Positions 51,536 through 60,884 are shown, numbered from the stretch's first letter. The stretch: DNA of 64,000 bases from Bradyrhizobium australiense (GCF_013114825.1 NZ_JAAVLX010000014.1:1-64000), one strand, 5' to 3'. Numbers and translations: made by a program. Notes: generated by a model not told the origin, from the letters alone.

Positions 51536-52610
51536 CGGCCTCATTACCCGCCGCGGCTTCATCAGAGGCGCACTCCTCGCAGGTCTTGGTGGCAAGGCGC
51601 TCGCGCAGGGTTTTGCGGGTTTGAGCGAAGGCGCGGATGGATTTGCACCGGTCGTGCCGGGCAGAACGTTCGCATTTCCCGCCGACCACGGTCCGCATCC
51701 GGAGTTTCGAATCGAGTGGTGGTATGTGACGGCCAACCTCGCCGATGCGCGCGGCGTGGCCTACGGCGCGCAATGGACGCTGTTTCGCCAGGCGATCGCA
51801 GGGGGCGGGCCGCAGGAAGGTTGGGCCAACCAGCAGATCTGGATGGGCCATGCTGCCGTCACGCGCGAAGATACCCACCGCTTCAGCCAGACGTTCGCGC
51901 GCGGCGGCGTCGGCCAGGCTGGCGTTGAAGCCCAACCGTTTCACGCCTGGATCGATGCCTGGGAGATGCGCGCCCTCGATCAGGTGAATGACGACAATAT
52001 CGCATCGTGCGAGCTGAAAGCATCGGGCACCGACTTCAGCTACACGCTACGCCTGGATGCGGATCGGCCGCTGGTGCTGCAGGGCGATGGCGGCTATAGC
52101 CGCAAATCGCTGCGCGAACAGGCCTCCTATTACTACAGCCAGCCACATTACGCGGCGACGGGCATCCTCACCGTTGACGACAGGCCCATCGACGTCACCG
52201 GCATGGCCTGGTTCGATCGTGAATGGAGCAGCCAGCCGCTGGCTCCGGATCAAAGCGGATGGGACTGGCTCTCGCTGCATTTCAACGCCGGCGACAAATT
52301 GATGCTGTACCGGATGCGCCAGACCGACGGCCAGCATTACAGCTCGGGCAAATGGATCGCGTCCGACGGCACCGCCGAGACGCTCGGCTCCGATGACATC
52401 GCCATGACCCCGCTCACCGTTACGGTGATCGAGGGACGGAAGGTCCCGACGGCATGGCGCATCGCGGTTGCGAAAATGGCGCTCGCGATCGAATGCCGGC
52501 CGCTCAATCCCAGGAGCTGGATGGGCACGAGCTTTCCGTATTGGGAAGGCCCGATCCGCTTTGCGGGCAGCCACACGGGGATGGGCTATCTGGAAATGAC
52601 CGGCTATTAA
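51525..52610 (+). CDS. Secreted lipocalin-like protein (CrtC/AttH family)
   Basis: The 361-residue protein has a Tat signal (ITRRGFIRGALLAGLGG) and a tandem lipocalin-like fold. Hallmarks are FRIEWWYVTANLAD near the N-terminus, a central WIDAWEMR, GMAWFDREWSSQPLAPDQSGWDW, and YWEGPIRF near the end, shared with carotenoid 1,2-hydratase-like and AttH proteins. Its start lies inside the end of the permease gene, an arrangement known from attE-H-like operons. It may bind a hydrophobic compound moved by the ABC exporter. Confidence 0.88.
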   Translation: MNGSGLITRRGFIRGALLAGLGGKALAQGFAGLSEGADGFAPVVPGRTFAFPADHGPHPEFRIEWWYVTANLADARGVAYGAQWTLFRQAIAGGGPQEGWANQQIWMGHAAVTREDTHRFSQTFARGGVGQAGVEAQPFHAWIDAWEMRALDQVNDDNIASCELKASGTDFSYTLRLDADRPLVLQGDGGYSRKSLREQASYYYSQPHYAATGILTVDDRPIDVTGMAWFDREWSSQPLAPDQSGWDWLSLHFNAGDKLMLYRMRQTDGQHYSSGKWIASDGTAETLGSDDIAMTPLTVTVIEGRKVPTAWRIAVAKMALAIECRPLNPRSWMGTSFPYWEGPIRFAGSHTGMGYLEMTGY

Positions 52611-52640
52611 GCCCGCGCAGGAAACAGGGGAGTTTCAGCG

Positions 52641-53033
52641 ATGTATCATCTCACCGCGCTCGCCACCTTGCTGGCGGTCCTGGTCTACTTCTACTCGTCC
52701 ATTCTGGTGTCGCGGGCGCGCGGCAAATTCGGCGTCAAGCTGCCGGCGATTTCGGGCAATCCCGATTTCGAGCGCGTGTATCGCGCGCAGATGAACACAC
52801 TGGAATGGCTGCCGATATTCCTGCCGTCGCTATGGCTGTTCGCGATCTATATCAGCGACGGCATCGCCGCTGCGCTCGGGCTGGTCTGGGCCGTCGGCCG
52901 CATTCTTTATATATTTGGCTACGCGAAGTCGGTCCCACAACGCAGCCCCGGATTTGCGACTCAGGCGCTGGCGACGATCGCGCTGTGGATCGGCGCATTC
53001 GGCGCGATCGTGTGGCGGTTGGCGCAGGGGTAA
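52641..53033 (+). CDS. MAPEG family protein
   Basis: The 130-residue membrane protein has four helices and the MAPEG pattern: VSRARGKFGVKLPAISGNPDFERVYRAQMNTLEWLPIFLPSLWLF, with ERVYRAQMNTLE as the conserved glutathione-binding signature, and GRILYIFGYAKSVPQRSPGF. MAPEG proteins include membrane glutathione transferases. It follows the Att-like operon by 30 bases on the same strand and may be co-transcribed. Confidence 0.9.
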   Translation: MYHLTALATLLAVLVYFYSSILVSRARGKFGVKLPAISGNPDFERVYRAQMNTLEWLPIFLPSLWLFAIYISDGIAAALGLVWAVGRILYIFGYAKSVPQRSPGFATQALATIALWIGAFGAIVWRLAQG

Positions 53034-53055
53034 TATCCACGCAGTTCCATCCCCA

Positions 53056-53190
53056 CGTCGTCCCGGGCAAGCGAAGCGCGACCCGGGACCCATAACCACC
53101 GATGGTAATTGTCGCGCGACGCTGAGGCCACCGCCCGGTGTAACCAACAACCGCCTGTGGTTATGGGTCCCTGCTTTCGCAGGGACGACG
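53056..53190. repeat. CGTCGTCCC-family compound palindrome, copy 2
   Basis: It begins CGTCGTCCCGGGCAAGCG and ends GGTCCCTGCTTTCGCAGGGACGACGG, with TGGTTATGGGTCCCTG shared with the copy at 46708-46828. It separates convergent genes. Confidence 0.8.
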
Positions 53191-53197
53191 GAGACAC

Positions 53198-54391
53198 CTA
53201 CTTCACCAGCGGGCAGCCGGAATCCTTCGCCGCCGGGAACGCCTTGTCGCCGGGCACCACGGCGAGCTGCTTGTAGTAATCCCACGGCTTCTTGGACTCC
53301 GAGGGCTTCTTTACCTCGAACAGATAGAGGTCGTGCACCATGCGGCCATTTTCCAGCACCTTGCCACCCTGCGCGAAGTCATCGTCCACCGGAAGCTCCT
53401 TCAGCTTTTTCGCCACCGCCTCGGTGTCCTTTGTGCCGGCGGCCTTGACCGCCTTGAGGTATTGCAGCGTTGCCGAATAGGTGCCGGCCTGGATCATATT
53501 TGGCATCCGGCCGGTGCGCTTGAAAAAGCGTTCGGCGAGGTTGCGGCTCTTGGCGTCGCGGTCCCAATAGTAGCCTTCGGTCAGCACCAGGCCTTGCGCG
53601 GCTTCAAGCCCGAGGCCGTGCACTTCGGCGAGCGTCAGCAGCAGGCCGGCCAGCTTCTGGCCGCTTTTGACGATGCCGAATTCAGCGGCCTGCTTGATCG
53701 AATTGGTAGTGTCAAGACCGGCATTCGCGAGCCCGATGATCTTGGCCTTCGAGCTCTGCGCCTGCAGCAGGAACGACGAGAAGTCCGACGAATTGAGGGG
53801 AATGCGGACCGCGCCCAGCACCTTGCCGCCTTTCGCCTTGACGAAATCGCCGGTGTCCTTTTCCAGCGCGTAACCGAAGGCGTAGTCGGCGGTCATGAAG
53901 AACCAAGTGTCTCCGCCCGCTTCCACCAGCGAGCCGCCGGTGCCGAACGCCAGCGCGTGCGTATCGTAGGCCCAATGGAAGCCGTAAGGCTGGCAAGCGT
54001 CGCCAGTCAGGCGCGAGGTCGCCGCGCCCACAACGATATCGATCTTCTTCTTTTCCTTCGAAAGCTCGTGAATCGCGAGCGCGACCGAGGACGTCGTCAG
54101 TTCGGTGATCATGTCGACGCCTTCAACGTCATACCAGCGCCGCGCGATGGCTGCACCGAGATCCGGCTTGTTCTGATGGTCGGCGGAGACGATTTCGATC
54201 TTGTGGCCCAGCACTTCGCCGCCGAAATCCTCGATCGCCATCTTGGCCGCCTCGAACGACCATTTGCCGCCGTAATCGGCGTAGACCCCGGACTGATCGT
54301 TCAGAATACCGATCTTGACGCCCTGCGCCAATGCCGGCGCGGCGAGCAAGAGACCACCCACCGCAACGGCGGCTAACAATCCCGACTTCAT
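53198..54391 (-). CDS. Branched-chain amino-acid-type ABC transporter substrate-binding protein (LivJ-like)
   Basis: The protein of about 397 residues has a Sec signal (ending ALAQG) and the family 6 binding fold: VKIGILNDQSGVYADYGGKWSFEAAKMAIEDFGGEVLGHKIEIVSADHQNKPDLGAAIARRW at the N-terminus, split here for description, and AQGLVLTEGYYWDRD in the middle. Family members bind branched-chain amino acids, urea or aromatic acids. No liv permease or ATPase genes are beside it. GGGAG before ATG 54391 fixes the start over the longer open frame. Confidence 0.9.
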   Translation of the reverse strand: MKSGLLAAVAVGGLLLAAPALAQGVKIGILNDQSGVYADYGGKWSFEAAKMAIEDFGGEVLGHKIEIVSADHQNKPDLGAAIARRWYDVEGVDMITELTTSSVALAIHELSKEKKKIDIVVGAATSRLTGDACQPYGFHWAYDTHALAFGTGGSLVEAGGDTWFFMTADYAFGYALEKDTGDFVKAKGGKVLGAVRIPLNSSDFSSFLLQAQSSKAKIIGLANAGLDTTNSIKQAAEFGIVKSGQKLAGLLLTLAEVHGLGLEAAQGLVLTEGYYWDRDAKSRNLAERFFKRTGRMPNMIQAGTYSATLQYLKAVKAAGTKDTEAVAKKLKELPVDDDFAQGGKVLENGRMVHDLYLFEVKKPSESKKPWDYYKQLAVVPGDKAFPAAKDSGCPLVK

Positions 54392-54692
54392 TTTTTTCTC
54401 CCGGAATTTTTTGTCAGAGGAACCTGGCAACACTATTCAATAACCCCGCACCTGCCCATCCATTTCGAATCAGCCAAAAGTATGGGGAACCCTTGAAGGC
54501 GAGGCGCGCGCCAACGCTTCACCCGTCATTCCCCAGTGCGCAGTTGCGCACCTGTGGGCGCGCGAAGCGCGAGCTTTGATGTGCAATTGCACATCAGAGA
54601 AACCACTTCTCGACACGTGATGCGGCCCAATGGATCGGTTCGCGACTTCGTCGCGCCCCGGAATGACGGCAGGGCCAATTGTCCGATCCCGC
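54392..54692. other. 301-nt intergenic region with a repeat element
   Basis: It holds the LivJ-like gene's promoter region and then a repeat from about 54524 to 54670. I see no gene. The RND operon ends at its right border. Confidence 0.6.
54524..54670. repeat. CGTCATTCC... GGAATGACGG intergenic repeat with nested palindromes
   Basis: Ends CGTCATTCC and GGAATGACGG are complementary. Inside are nested dyads such as GTGCGCAGTTGCGCAC, GCGCGCGAAGCGCGAGC and GATGTGCAATTGCACATC. The element is related in plan to the one at 59313-59417. Confidence 0.8.
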
Positions 54693-57600
54693 TCACGCCG
54701 CGACCGGCTTCTTGCCTTTCCCATCGGCGAGATTCCGCACGATGACATAGAAGATCGGCGTGAAGACCAGGCCGAACAGCGTCACCCCCAGCATGCCGAA
54801 GAACACGGCGACGCCCACCGCCTGCCGCATCTCAGAGCCCGAGCCCGAGGAGATCACCAGCGGCAGCACGCCGAGGATGAAGGCGAACGACGTCATCAGG
54901 ATCGGCCGCAACCGCAGCCGGCAGGCTTCGATCACCGCCTCCAGGCGCGACCGGCCTTCCAGCTCGATGTCGCGCGCGAACTCGACGATCAGAATGGCGT
55001 TCTTGGCCGCCAGCCCCACCAGCACCACGAAACCGATCTGGGTGAGAATGTTGACGTCCTGCCCCATGATGCGTACGCCGATGGTGGCCGCGAGCAGGCA
55101 CATCGGCACGATCAGGATGACAGCGAATGGCAGGCTCCATGAGCCATATTGCGCGGCCAGCACCAGGAACACGAACAGCACGCAGATCGGAAACACGTAG
55201 AGGCCGGTGTTGCCGCCGGTGACCTGCTGATAGGACAGATCGGTCCATTCGAACGAGAAGCCGCTCGGCAGCGTGTCCTCGGCCACCTTCTTCATGGTGT
55301 TGATCGCGGTTGCCGAGCTGGTGCCCGGGAGCGTATCGCCCTGCAGTTCGGACGCGGGATAGAGATTGTAGCGCGCGACACGGTCGGGGCCGGAGATATC
55401 GCTGAAACTCACGACGCTGCCGAGCATCACCATGTCGCCGGCAGCGTTGCGCGTGCGCAGGCGTGCGAGATCGGACGTTTCTTTTCGGAACGGCAGATCA
55501 GCCTGCGCGGTGACGTGGTAGGTGCGACCGAACAGGTTGAAATCGTTGACATAGGACGAGCCGAAATAGGTCTGGATCGTATCGGTGATGTTGGCAATCG
55601 GCACGCCGAGCTTCTGCGCCTTGACGCGGTCGATGTCGACGAACAATTGCGGCGTGTTGGCGGCAAACGGCGAGAACACTTGCGTCAGGCCGGGCGCCTT
55701 GCGCGCGGCGCCGACCAGTTCGTCGGTCGCGGCCGCCAGCATTTCCGAGCCGCGGCCCTGGCGGTCCTGGATGCGCATCGTGAAGCCGCCGCCGGTGCCG
55801 ATGCCGGGCACCGCAGGCGGCGGGATGACAATGATGAATGCGCCCTGGATGCTCGCCAGCCGCATGCGCAGATTGTTGGCAATCGCGCCTGCGGAAAGCC
55901 CCTTCTTGTGACGCTCTTCCGGATCTTCGAACACAGGGAATAACGCGGCTGCGTTGCTCGCCTGCGTTCGCGTTGCACCCGAGAAACCGGCAAATGCCGC
56001 GACGCGGATGATGCCGGGCGTATCAAGCGCAATCCGCTCGATCTCGCGGACCACTTCGGTGGTCCGCGCCAGCGAGGCGGCGCCCGGCAATTGCACGGAG
56101 ACAATGACGTAACCGCGGTCCTGCGCCGGGATGAAGCCTTGCGGCGTCGTCATCAACAGCCAACCGGCGCTGCCGATCAGCGCCGCATAGAGCACCAGCA
56201 TCACCACCGCGTGCCGGATCACGAAATCGGCAGCGCGGGCATAGCCATGCGCCAGCCGCTCGAAGCCGCGATTGAACACGCCGGTAAAGGTGTCCCAGCC
56301 GCGGGCGATGAAATTCCATCTCGCCGGCGGCCTTTTGTCTTCATGCGGCTGCAGGATGAGCGAGGCCAGAGCCGGCGACAGCGTCAGCGAGCAGAAGCAG
56401 GAAATCGCGGTCGCGACCGCGATGGTGACGGCAAACTGCTGGAAGAATTGCCCCGAGATGCCGCCCAGAAACGCGGTGGGCACGAACACCGCGCACAGCA
56501 CCAGCGCGATCGACACCAGCGCGCTGCCGACTTCCTCCATCGTGCGGAGCGCGGCGTCGCGCCGGCTCATACCGTGCTCGAGATGGCGCTCGACGTTCTC
56601 GACCACCACGATGGCGTCGTCGACCACGATGCCGACCGCGAGCACGAGACCAAACAGCGTCAGATTGTTGATCGAGAATCCGAGCGCCGCCATCACCGCA
56701 AAGGTGCCGACCAGCGAGACCGGGATCGCGATGATCGGAATGATGGCCGGACGCCAGCCCTGCAAAAACACCAGCACTACGATCACGACCAGCGCCATCG
56801 CCTCGTAGATCGTCTTGATCAGTTCGCTGACGGATTGCGCGATGAATTCGGTCGGGTTGTAGCCGATGTTGTAGTCGAGCCCTTTCGGGAAGCTCGCCTT
56901 CAGCCTTTCCATAGTGTTGGAAATGCTCTTGGCGGTCGCCAGCGCGTTGGAACCCGGCCGCTGCGTCACCAGCATGGCGACGGCGGATTTGCGCAGCAGA
57001 AAACTGTTGGTCGAATAGGCCAGCGCACCAAGTTCGATCCGCGCGACGTCGCGCAACTTGACGGTGCGCCCATCTGCGCCGGCCTTGACCACGATCTCCT
57101 CGAACTGTTTCGGGTCTTTGAGGCGGCCAGTGAAGGTGAGATTGGGTGAGAAGGCGCGGTCGGCGATCGGCGGCTCCGCGATCTGGCCGCCCGCGATCTG
57201 CACGTTTTGCGAGCGGATCGCCGCCACCACCTCGCCCGCGGTCAGGCCGAGCGTCGAGATCTTGTCGGGATCGAGCCACAGCCGCATCGAATAGTCGCGC
57301 GCGCCGAAGATCTGAATGTCGCCGACGCCGTCGAGCCGCAGCAACTGGTCGCGGACCTGCAGCAGTGCGTAGTTGGAGATGTAGAGCTGGTCGAACGTGT
57401 CGTCCGGCGACAGCATGAACACGACCATCAGGATGTCGGGGCTGTTCTTGCGGGTGACGACGCCGTTGCGCTGCACCTCTTCGGGCAGCCGCGGCTGTGC
57501 AATCGCGACGCGGTTCTGGACCAGCACCTGGGCCTTGTCGAGATCGGTGCCGAGCTTGAAAGTGACCGTGATGGTCAGTTGCCCGTTCGAGGTGGCCTGG

Positions 57601-57845
57601 CTGTAGAGGTACAGCATGTCCTCGACGCCGTTGATCTCCTGCTCTATCGGAGCAGCCACCGTATCGGAGACGGTTTGCGCGGAAGCGCCCGGATATTGTG
57701 TGGTGACCGTCACCGTCGGGGGCACCACTTGCGGATATTCCGAGACCGGCAGCGTGGTGTAGGCGATCGCGCCGACGATCAGGAGCACGATCGACAGCAC
57801 CATCGCCAGGATGGGCTGGTTGATGGAAAGACGGCCGAGATTCAT
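54693..57845 (-). CDS. RND multidrug efflux permease (HAE1/AcrB-MexB family)
   Basis: The 1050-residue protein matches the twelve-helix RND pump: FIxxPILAMV-type start (LSINQPILAMVLSIVLLIVGAIA), two large periplasmic domains, and the proton-relay Asp pair in AVGIVVDDAIVVVENVER of helix 4 (about residue 407). Later comes NILTQIGFVVLVGLAAKNAILIVEFA. It trimerises in the inner membrane and expels drugs or metabolites by proton motive force. It overlaps the adaptor gene by four bases. No outer-membrane channel gene is adjacent, so it must use one encoded elsewhere. Confidence 0.96.
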   Translation of the reverse strand: MNLGRLSINQPILAMVLSIVLLIVGAIAYTTLPVSEYPQVVPPTVTVTTQYPGASAQTVSDTVAAPIEQEINGVEDMLYLYSQATSNGQLTITVTFKLGTDLDKAQVLVQNRVAIAQPRLPEEVQRNGVVTRKNSPDILMVVFMLSPDDTFDQLYISNYALLQVRDQLLRLDGVGDIQIFGARDYSMRLWLDPDKISTLGLTAGEVVAAIRSQNVQIAGGQIAEPPIADRAFSPNLTFTGRLKDPKQFEEIVVKAGADGRTVKLRDVARIELGALAYSTNSFLLRKSAVAMLVTQRPGSNALATAKSISNTMERLKASFPKGLDYNIGYNPTEFIAQSVSELIKTIYEAMALVVIVVLVFLQGWRPAIIPIIAIPVSLVGTFAVMAALGFSINNLTLFGLVLAVGIVVDDAIVVVENVERHLEHGMSRRDAALRTMEEVGSALVSIALVLCAVFVPTAFLGGISGQFFQQFAVTIAVATAISCFCSLTLSPALASLILQPHEDKRPPARWNFIARGWDTFTGVFNRGFERLAHGYARAADFVIRHAVVMLVLYAALIGSAGWLLMTTPQGFIPAQDRGYVIVSVQLPGAASLARTTEVVREIERIALDTPGIIRVAAFAGFSGATRTQASNAAALFPVFEDPEERHKKGLSAGAIANNLRMRLASIQGAFIIVIPPPAVPGIGTGGGFTMRIQDRQGRGSEMLAAATDELVGAARKAPGLTQVFSPFAANTPQLFVDIDRVKAQKLGVPIANITDTIQTYFGSSYVNDFNLFGRTYHVTAQADLPFRKETSDLARLRTRNAAGDMVMLGSVVSFSDISGPDRVARYNLYPASELQGDTLPGTSSATAINTMKKVAEDTLPSGFSFEWTDLSYQQVTGGNTGLYVFPICVLFVFLVLAAQYGSWSLPFAVILIVPMCLLAATIGVRIMGQDVNILTQIGFVVLVGLAAKNAILIVEFARDIELEGRSRLEAVIEACRLRLRPILMTSFAFILGVLPLVISSGSGSEMRQAVGVAVFFGMLGVTLFGLVFTPIFYVIVRNLADGKGKKPVAA

Positions 57846-59056
57846 GTCTTGGCACCGGCAGGCTTGATCTCGCCCGTCTGCGGGCTGACTTTCGCGCCGA
57901 CGCGCGCCCGCTGCAGGCCGTCGATGATCACGCGGTCATCGGGCTTTAGCCCCTCGCGGATCACGCGCAGGCCTTCATCGAGCGGGCCGAGGGTTACTGG
58001 CTTCGCCTCAACCGTATTGTCCTCCTTGACGATGAACACGATCTTGCGCGACTGATCAGTCGCAACAGCCGTATCCGGCAGCAGCAAGGCCTCGTACGGC
58101 GCGCTGCCGATGATGCGGACGCGGCCGAACTGCCCGGGAAGAATCGAGAGATCCTTGTTGGGGATCACCGCGCGACTGCGCAGCGTCCCGGTCGAGACAT
58201 CCAGGCGGTTATCGAGAAAATCCATCTTGCCTTCATGCGAGGGCTTGGTTTCGCCCGTCAGCATCACCTGAACCGGATTTGGCGTGTCGCGCGAGCTTGG
58301 GCGCTTGCCTTCGAACCAGAGCCTACTATTCCGCTGATAGGTCGCCTCATCCACGTCGAAATAGATGTAGATCGGATCGAGCGATACGATCGAGGTGAGC
58401 AGCGTGGCGCCGCCTTCGCTGCCTTGTACAAGATTGCCGGGGGTGACGAGGTGGCGGCTCACACGACCCGTGATCGGCGCCATCACGTGCGTGAATTCGA
58501 TGTTGAGCTTGGCGGCCTTGAGCGCGCCTTCGGCCTGCATCTCCGCGGCGCGGGCCGCCTGCAAGGTCTGGCGACGCTGATCTACCACGGAATCGGACAC
58601 GGCCTGGGTCTGGTTCAGGGTCAAGGCGCGGTCGAGCTCGCGCCTGGCGAGTTCCGCTTTGGCGCGTGCGTCCGACAACTGGCCGTCGGCCTGCTCCGCG
58701 ACCGCCTCGAACGGACGGGAATCGATCACATACAGCAGGTCGCCTGCGCGCACGATGGCTCCGTCACGGAATTCGACGCTGGTCACGAAACCGCCGACAC
58801 GGGCGCGAACCTGGACTTCCTGGATGGCCTCGAAGCGGCCGGTGAATTCGTCCCAATCCGTGACGGTGCGTTTCGCCGGCTGCGCAACTGTGACAGATGG
58901 CGGCGCTGCGGCCGGCTGTTGCGGCGGCTTGTCGCCGCAGGCAGACAGCGCGAGCGCGAGCAGCGGCGGAAGCCATTTGAAGTGGCGAAATGAGTGAATG
59001 CCGACGCTGGCGGGTGCAGCCGGACGTTCCAATTGTTCAGTCGTGCTCAATCCCAT
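57842..59056 (-). CDS. RND efflux periplasmic adaptor subunit (AcrA/MexA family), lipoprotein
   Basis: The 404-residue protein has a lipobox (ALSAC, Cys40) for membrane anchoring, a barrel-sandwich half GRFEAIQEVQVRARVGGFV, and a long alpha-hairpin (about 110-180; AKAELARRELDRALTLNQTQAVSDS). The second half-motif is VMAPITGRVSRHLVTPGNLV, followed by the beta-barrel domain. It links the RND pump to an outer-membrane channel. It is the first gene of the two-gene operon; no local regulator is adjacent. Confidence 0.94.
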   Translation of the reverse strand: MGLSTTEQLERPAAPASVGIHSFRHFKWLPPLLALALSACGDKPPQQPAAAPPSVTVAQPAKRTVTDWDEFTGRFEAIQEVQVRARVGGFVTSVEFRDGAIVRAGDLLYVIDSRPFEAVAEQADGQLSDARAKAELARRELDRALTLNQTQAVSDSVVDQRRQTLQAARAAEMQAEGALKAAKLNIEFTHVMAPITGRVSRHLVTPGNLVQGSEGGATLLTSIVSLDPIYIYFDVDEATYQRNSRLWFEGKRPSSRDTPNPVQVMLTGETKPSHEGKMDFLDNRLDVSTGTLRSRAVIPNKDLSILPGQFGRVRIIGSAPYEALLLPDTAVATDQSRKIVFIVKEDNTVEAKPVTLGPLDEGLRVIREGLKPDDRVIIDGLQRARVGAKVSPQTGEIKPAGAKT

Positions 59057-59312
59057 CTCCCCTGCACTCTCAACATCCTGATCGATGGAAGCGGCTGCCG
59101 TGGAACTTTGTGGAGGCCTCAGATGTGATCGGTTCCCAGTCTCGTCAAGAAGGCGGCGGGATCAAGCACAATCGTTATGCATCCGCGTCGCCAACGCTCT
59201 GCGCCCTTGGATTCTACCTTTTCTGCATTGCGATGAAGCTGGGAACCTGCCGCCACGACCACTCAGCTATCGCCGCCGGATGACGAAAACGTGACATCCG
59301 TTGCCCTCTCCG

Positions 59313-59417
59313 TCAGGCCGGGACCTGCCTCGGGGCGCGAGCCCGGAATCCATTTCAGCTCCGAGCATGCGGCCTGCTTATTCCGGGCTCTCGCTTTGCG
59401 AGCGCCCGGAATGACGG
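59313..59417. repeat. Palindromic repeat with GCGAGCCCGGAATCC / ATTCCGGGCTCTCGC arms
   Basis: Arms around GAGCCCGGAAT and ATTCCGGGCTC are complementary, and the right end reads GCGCCCGGAATGACGG, like the ends of the element at 54524-54670. Confidence 0.75.
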
Positions 59418-59431
59418 CAATTGCGCTCAGC

Positions 59432-59538
59432 CGTCATTGCGCAAGCGACAACCGCATCCGCGGAAGCTCAACGCGCGAAGGCGGAAGCAATCCATTCTTT
59501 GTGCGGCGAGCTGGATTGCTTCGCTTCGCTCGCAACGT
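59432..59538. repeat. CGTCATTGCG...GCAATCC-family repeat, copy 2
   Basis: It shares CGTCATTGCG, GAAGCAATCCA, GGATTGCTTCGCTTCGCTCGCAA with the copy at 33881-34004, in the same palindromic layout. Confidence 0.8.
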
Positions 59539-59565
59539 CTTGCGTACCCTGTCACCGCACGAACG

Positions 59566-59607
59566 GTCGTTCCCTCCCCTTGGGGGCCCCTTGGGGGAGG
59601 GAGCGAC
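59566..59607. repeat. CCCTCCCC hairpin element
   Basis: GGTCGTTCCCTCCCC (59566-59580 region) pairs with GGGGAGGGAGCGACC (ending 59607) with one bulge. The C/G-rich core resembles the centre of the left-edge palindrome at 1-125 and the element at 20087-20236. Confidence 0.65.
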
Positions 59608-59729
59608 CGCCCGCGGGGCGGCACCGTCCGTGCACATAGCCGCCTTCGGGCATGACGTCGCTGATTTCCTCCGCTAACGTTGCGGCAAGGCCCGCCACAA
59701 GGGCCAGAAAATGGCCGGGGAGGACAAGC

Positions 59730-60884
59730 GTGCACAGAGGGCGTGTCGTATTCGGCGCTATGGACGAGGTCGTGTTCGGGAGGCCGGCAGCCGAGGCTGT
59801 TGTCGAGCAGTTGAACCGGCTCGGCGCGAGGCGCGTCTTCCTGATGGTCAGCGGCACGCTTAACCGCGAAACCGATGAAATCGAGAATATCCGCCGCGCG
59901 CTGGGTCCGCGATGCGTCGGCACGTTCGATGCTATGCCGCCGCACACGCCACGCGCCGCGGTCGTTGCCGCCACCGAACAGGCCCGCGCCGCGGATGCCG
60001 ATCTCATCGTCACGATCGGCGGCGGTTCGATCACCGACGGTGCCAAGGCGGTGCAGCTCTGCCTCGCCAACGACATCCGTAAGCCCGATGAGATCGAGAG
60101 GATCAAGGCCGGCCGCGGCGCTTCGCCGCAGCTCAAAGCACCAACCGTGCGCCAGATCAGCGTGCCGACGACAATTGCCGGTGGCGAATTCTCTTCCACG
60201 TCCGGCGTCACCAACGAGAAGACGAAGGTCAAGGAAGCGCTGCGCCATCCACTGTTGATGCCGCGCGCCGTGATTCTCGACCCTTGGCTCAGCGCACACA
60301 CGCCGGAATGGCTGTGGCTGTCAACCGGCATCCGCGCCGTCGATCATTGCGTCGAAGGCATCTGCGCGCGCGAGGCGCATCCATATGGCGATGCACAGGC
60401 GCTGAAGGGCCTGACGATGCTGGCGCAGGCTTTGCCGCGGGTGAAGGCCGCGGCCGGCGACCTCGATGCCCGGATGGATTGCCAGATCGGAACCTGGCTT
60501 TCGACCGGGCCTCTCGCGTCAGGCGTGCCGATGGGAGCCAGCCACGGCATCGGCTATGTGCTCGGCGCCGAATTCGGCGTGCCGCACGGCTACACGTCCT
60601 GCGTCATGCTGCCGTCGGTAATGCGCTGGAACAAGGCAACCAATGCCGAGCGTCAGGCGCTGGTCGCAGCCGCGATGGGGCACCCGAACGAGGATGCCGG
60701 CGACGTGCTCGATCGCTTCATTCGCAGCCTCGGCATGCCGCGCAGCCTCCGGGACGTCAAAGTGGGCCCTGAACATTTCGACCGCATCGCCCAGGCTGCG
60801 ATGAAAACGCCGTGGGTGCCGCGCAATCCGCGCAAGATCGAAGGGCCCGCGCAGGTGCGCGAGATTCTGGATATGGCTGCGTAA
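59730..60884 (+). CDS. Iron-containing alcohol dehydrogenase family (maleylacetate reductase-like)
   Basis: The protein of about 384 residues has the dehydroquinate-synthase-like fold of group III alcohol dehydrogenases. The nucleotide-binding part has ADLIVTIGGGSITDGAKAV and VPTTIAGGEFSSTSGVTNE. The metal-binding half has GIRAVDHCVEGICA and MGASHGIGYVLGAEFGVPHGYTSCVMLP with candidate His ligands. The closest functional pattern is maleylacetate reductase, which reduces maleylacetate to 3-oxoadipate in aromatic breakdown. GGGGAGGA six bases upstream supports GTG 59730. It is followed by an acyl-CoA synthetase gene 16 bases later. Confidence 0.88.
   Translation: MHRGRVVFGAMDEVVFGRPAAEAVVEQLNRLGARRVFLMVSGTLNRETDEIENIRRALGPRCVGTFDAMPPHTPRAAVVAATEQARAADADLIVTIGGGSITDGAKAVQLCLANDIRKPDEIERIKAGRGASPQLKAPTVRQISVPTTIAGGEFSSTSGVTNEKTKVKEALRHPLLMPRAVILDPWLSAHTPEWLWLSTGIRAVDHCVEGICAREAHPYGDAQALKGLTMLAQALPRVKAAAGDLDARMDCQIGTWLSTGPLASGVPMGASHGIGYVLGAEFGVPHGYTSCVMLPSVMRWNKATNAERQALVAAAMGHPNEDAGDVLDRFIRSLGMPRSLRDVKVGPEHFDRIAQAAMKTPWVPRNPRKIEGPAQVREILDMAA

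Larger units (their letters stand above)
59057..59729. other. 673-nt intergenic region made largely of repeat elements
   Basis: After about 230 bases of leader of the divergent RND operon come, in order, a GGCCGGGA... TCCGGGCTC palindromic element (59313-59417), a CGTCATTGCG element (59432-59538) and a CCCTCCCC hairpin (59566-59607). No gene is visible; open frames here run across repeats on both strands. Confidence 0.7.

Noticed and set aside
56341..57855. 504-codon minus-strand ORF overlapping the RND pump in another frame
   Set aside because: The RND reading frame is unmistakable throughout; this is an alternative frame of the same strand with Arg/Gly/His-rich nonsense.
59057..59651. Possible small genes upstream of the alcohol dehydrogenase gene
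   Set aside because: Open frames here run through palindromic repeats on both strands and have no credible ribosome sites or domain signal.
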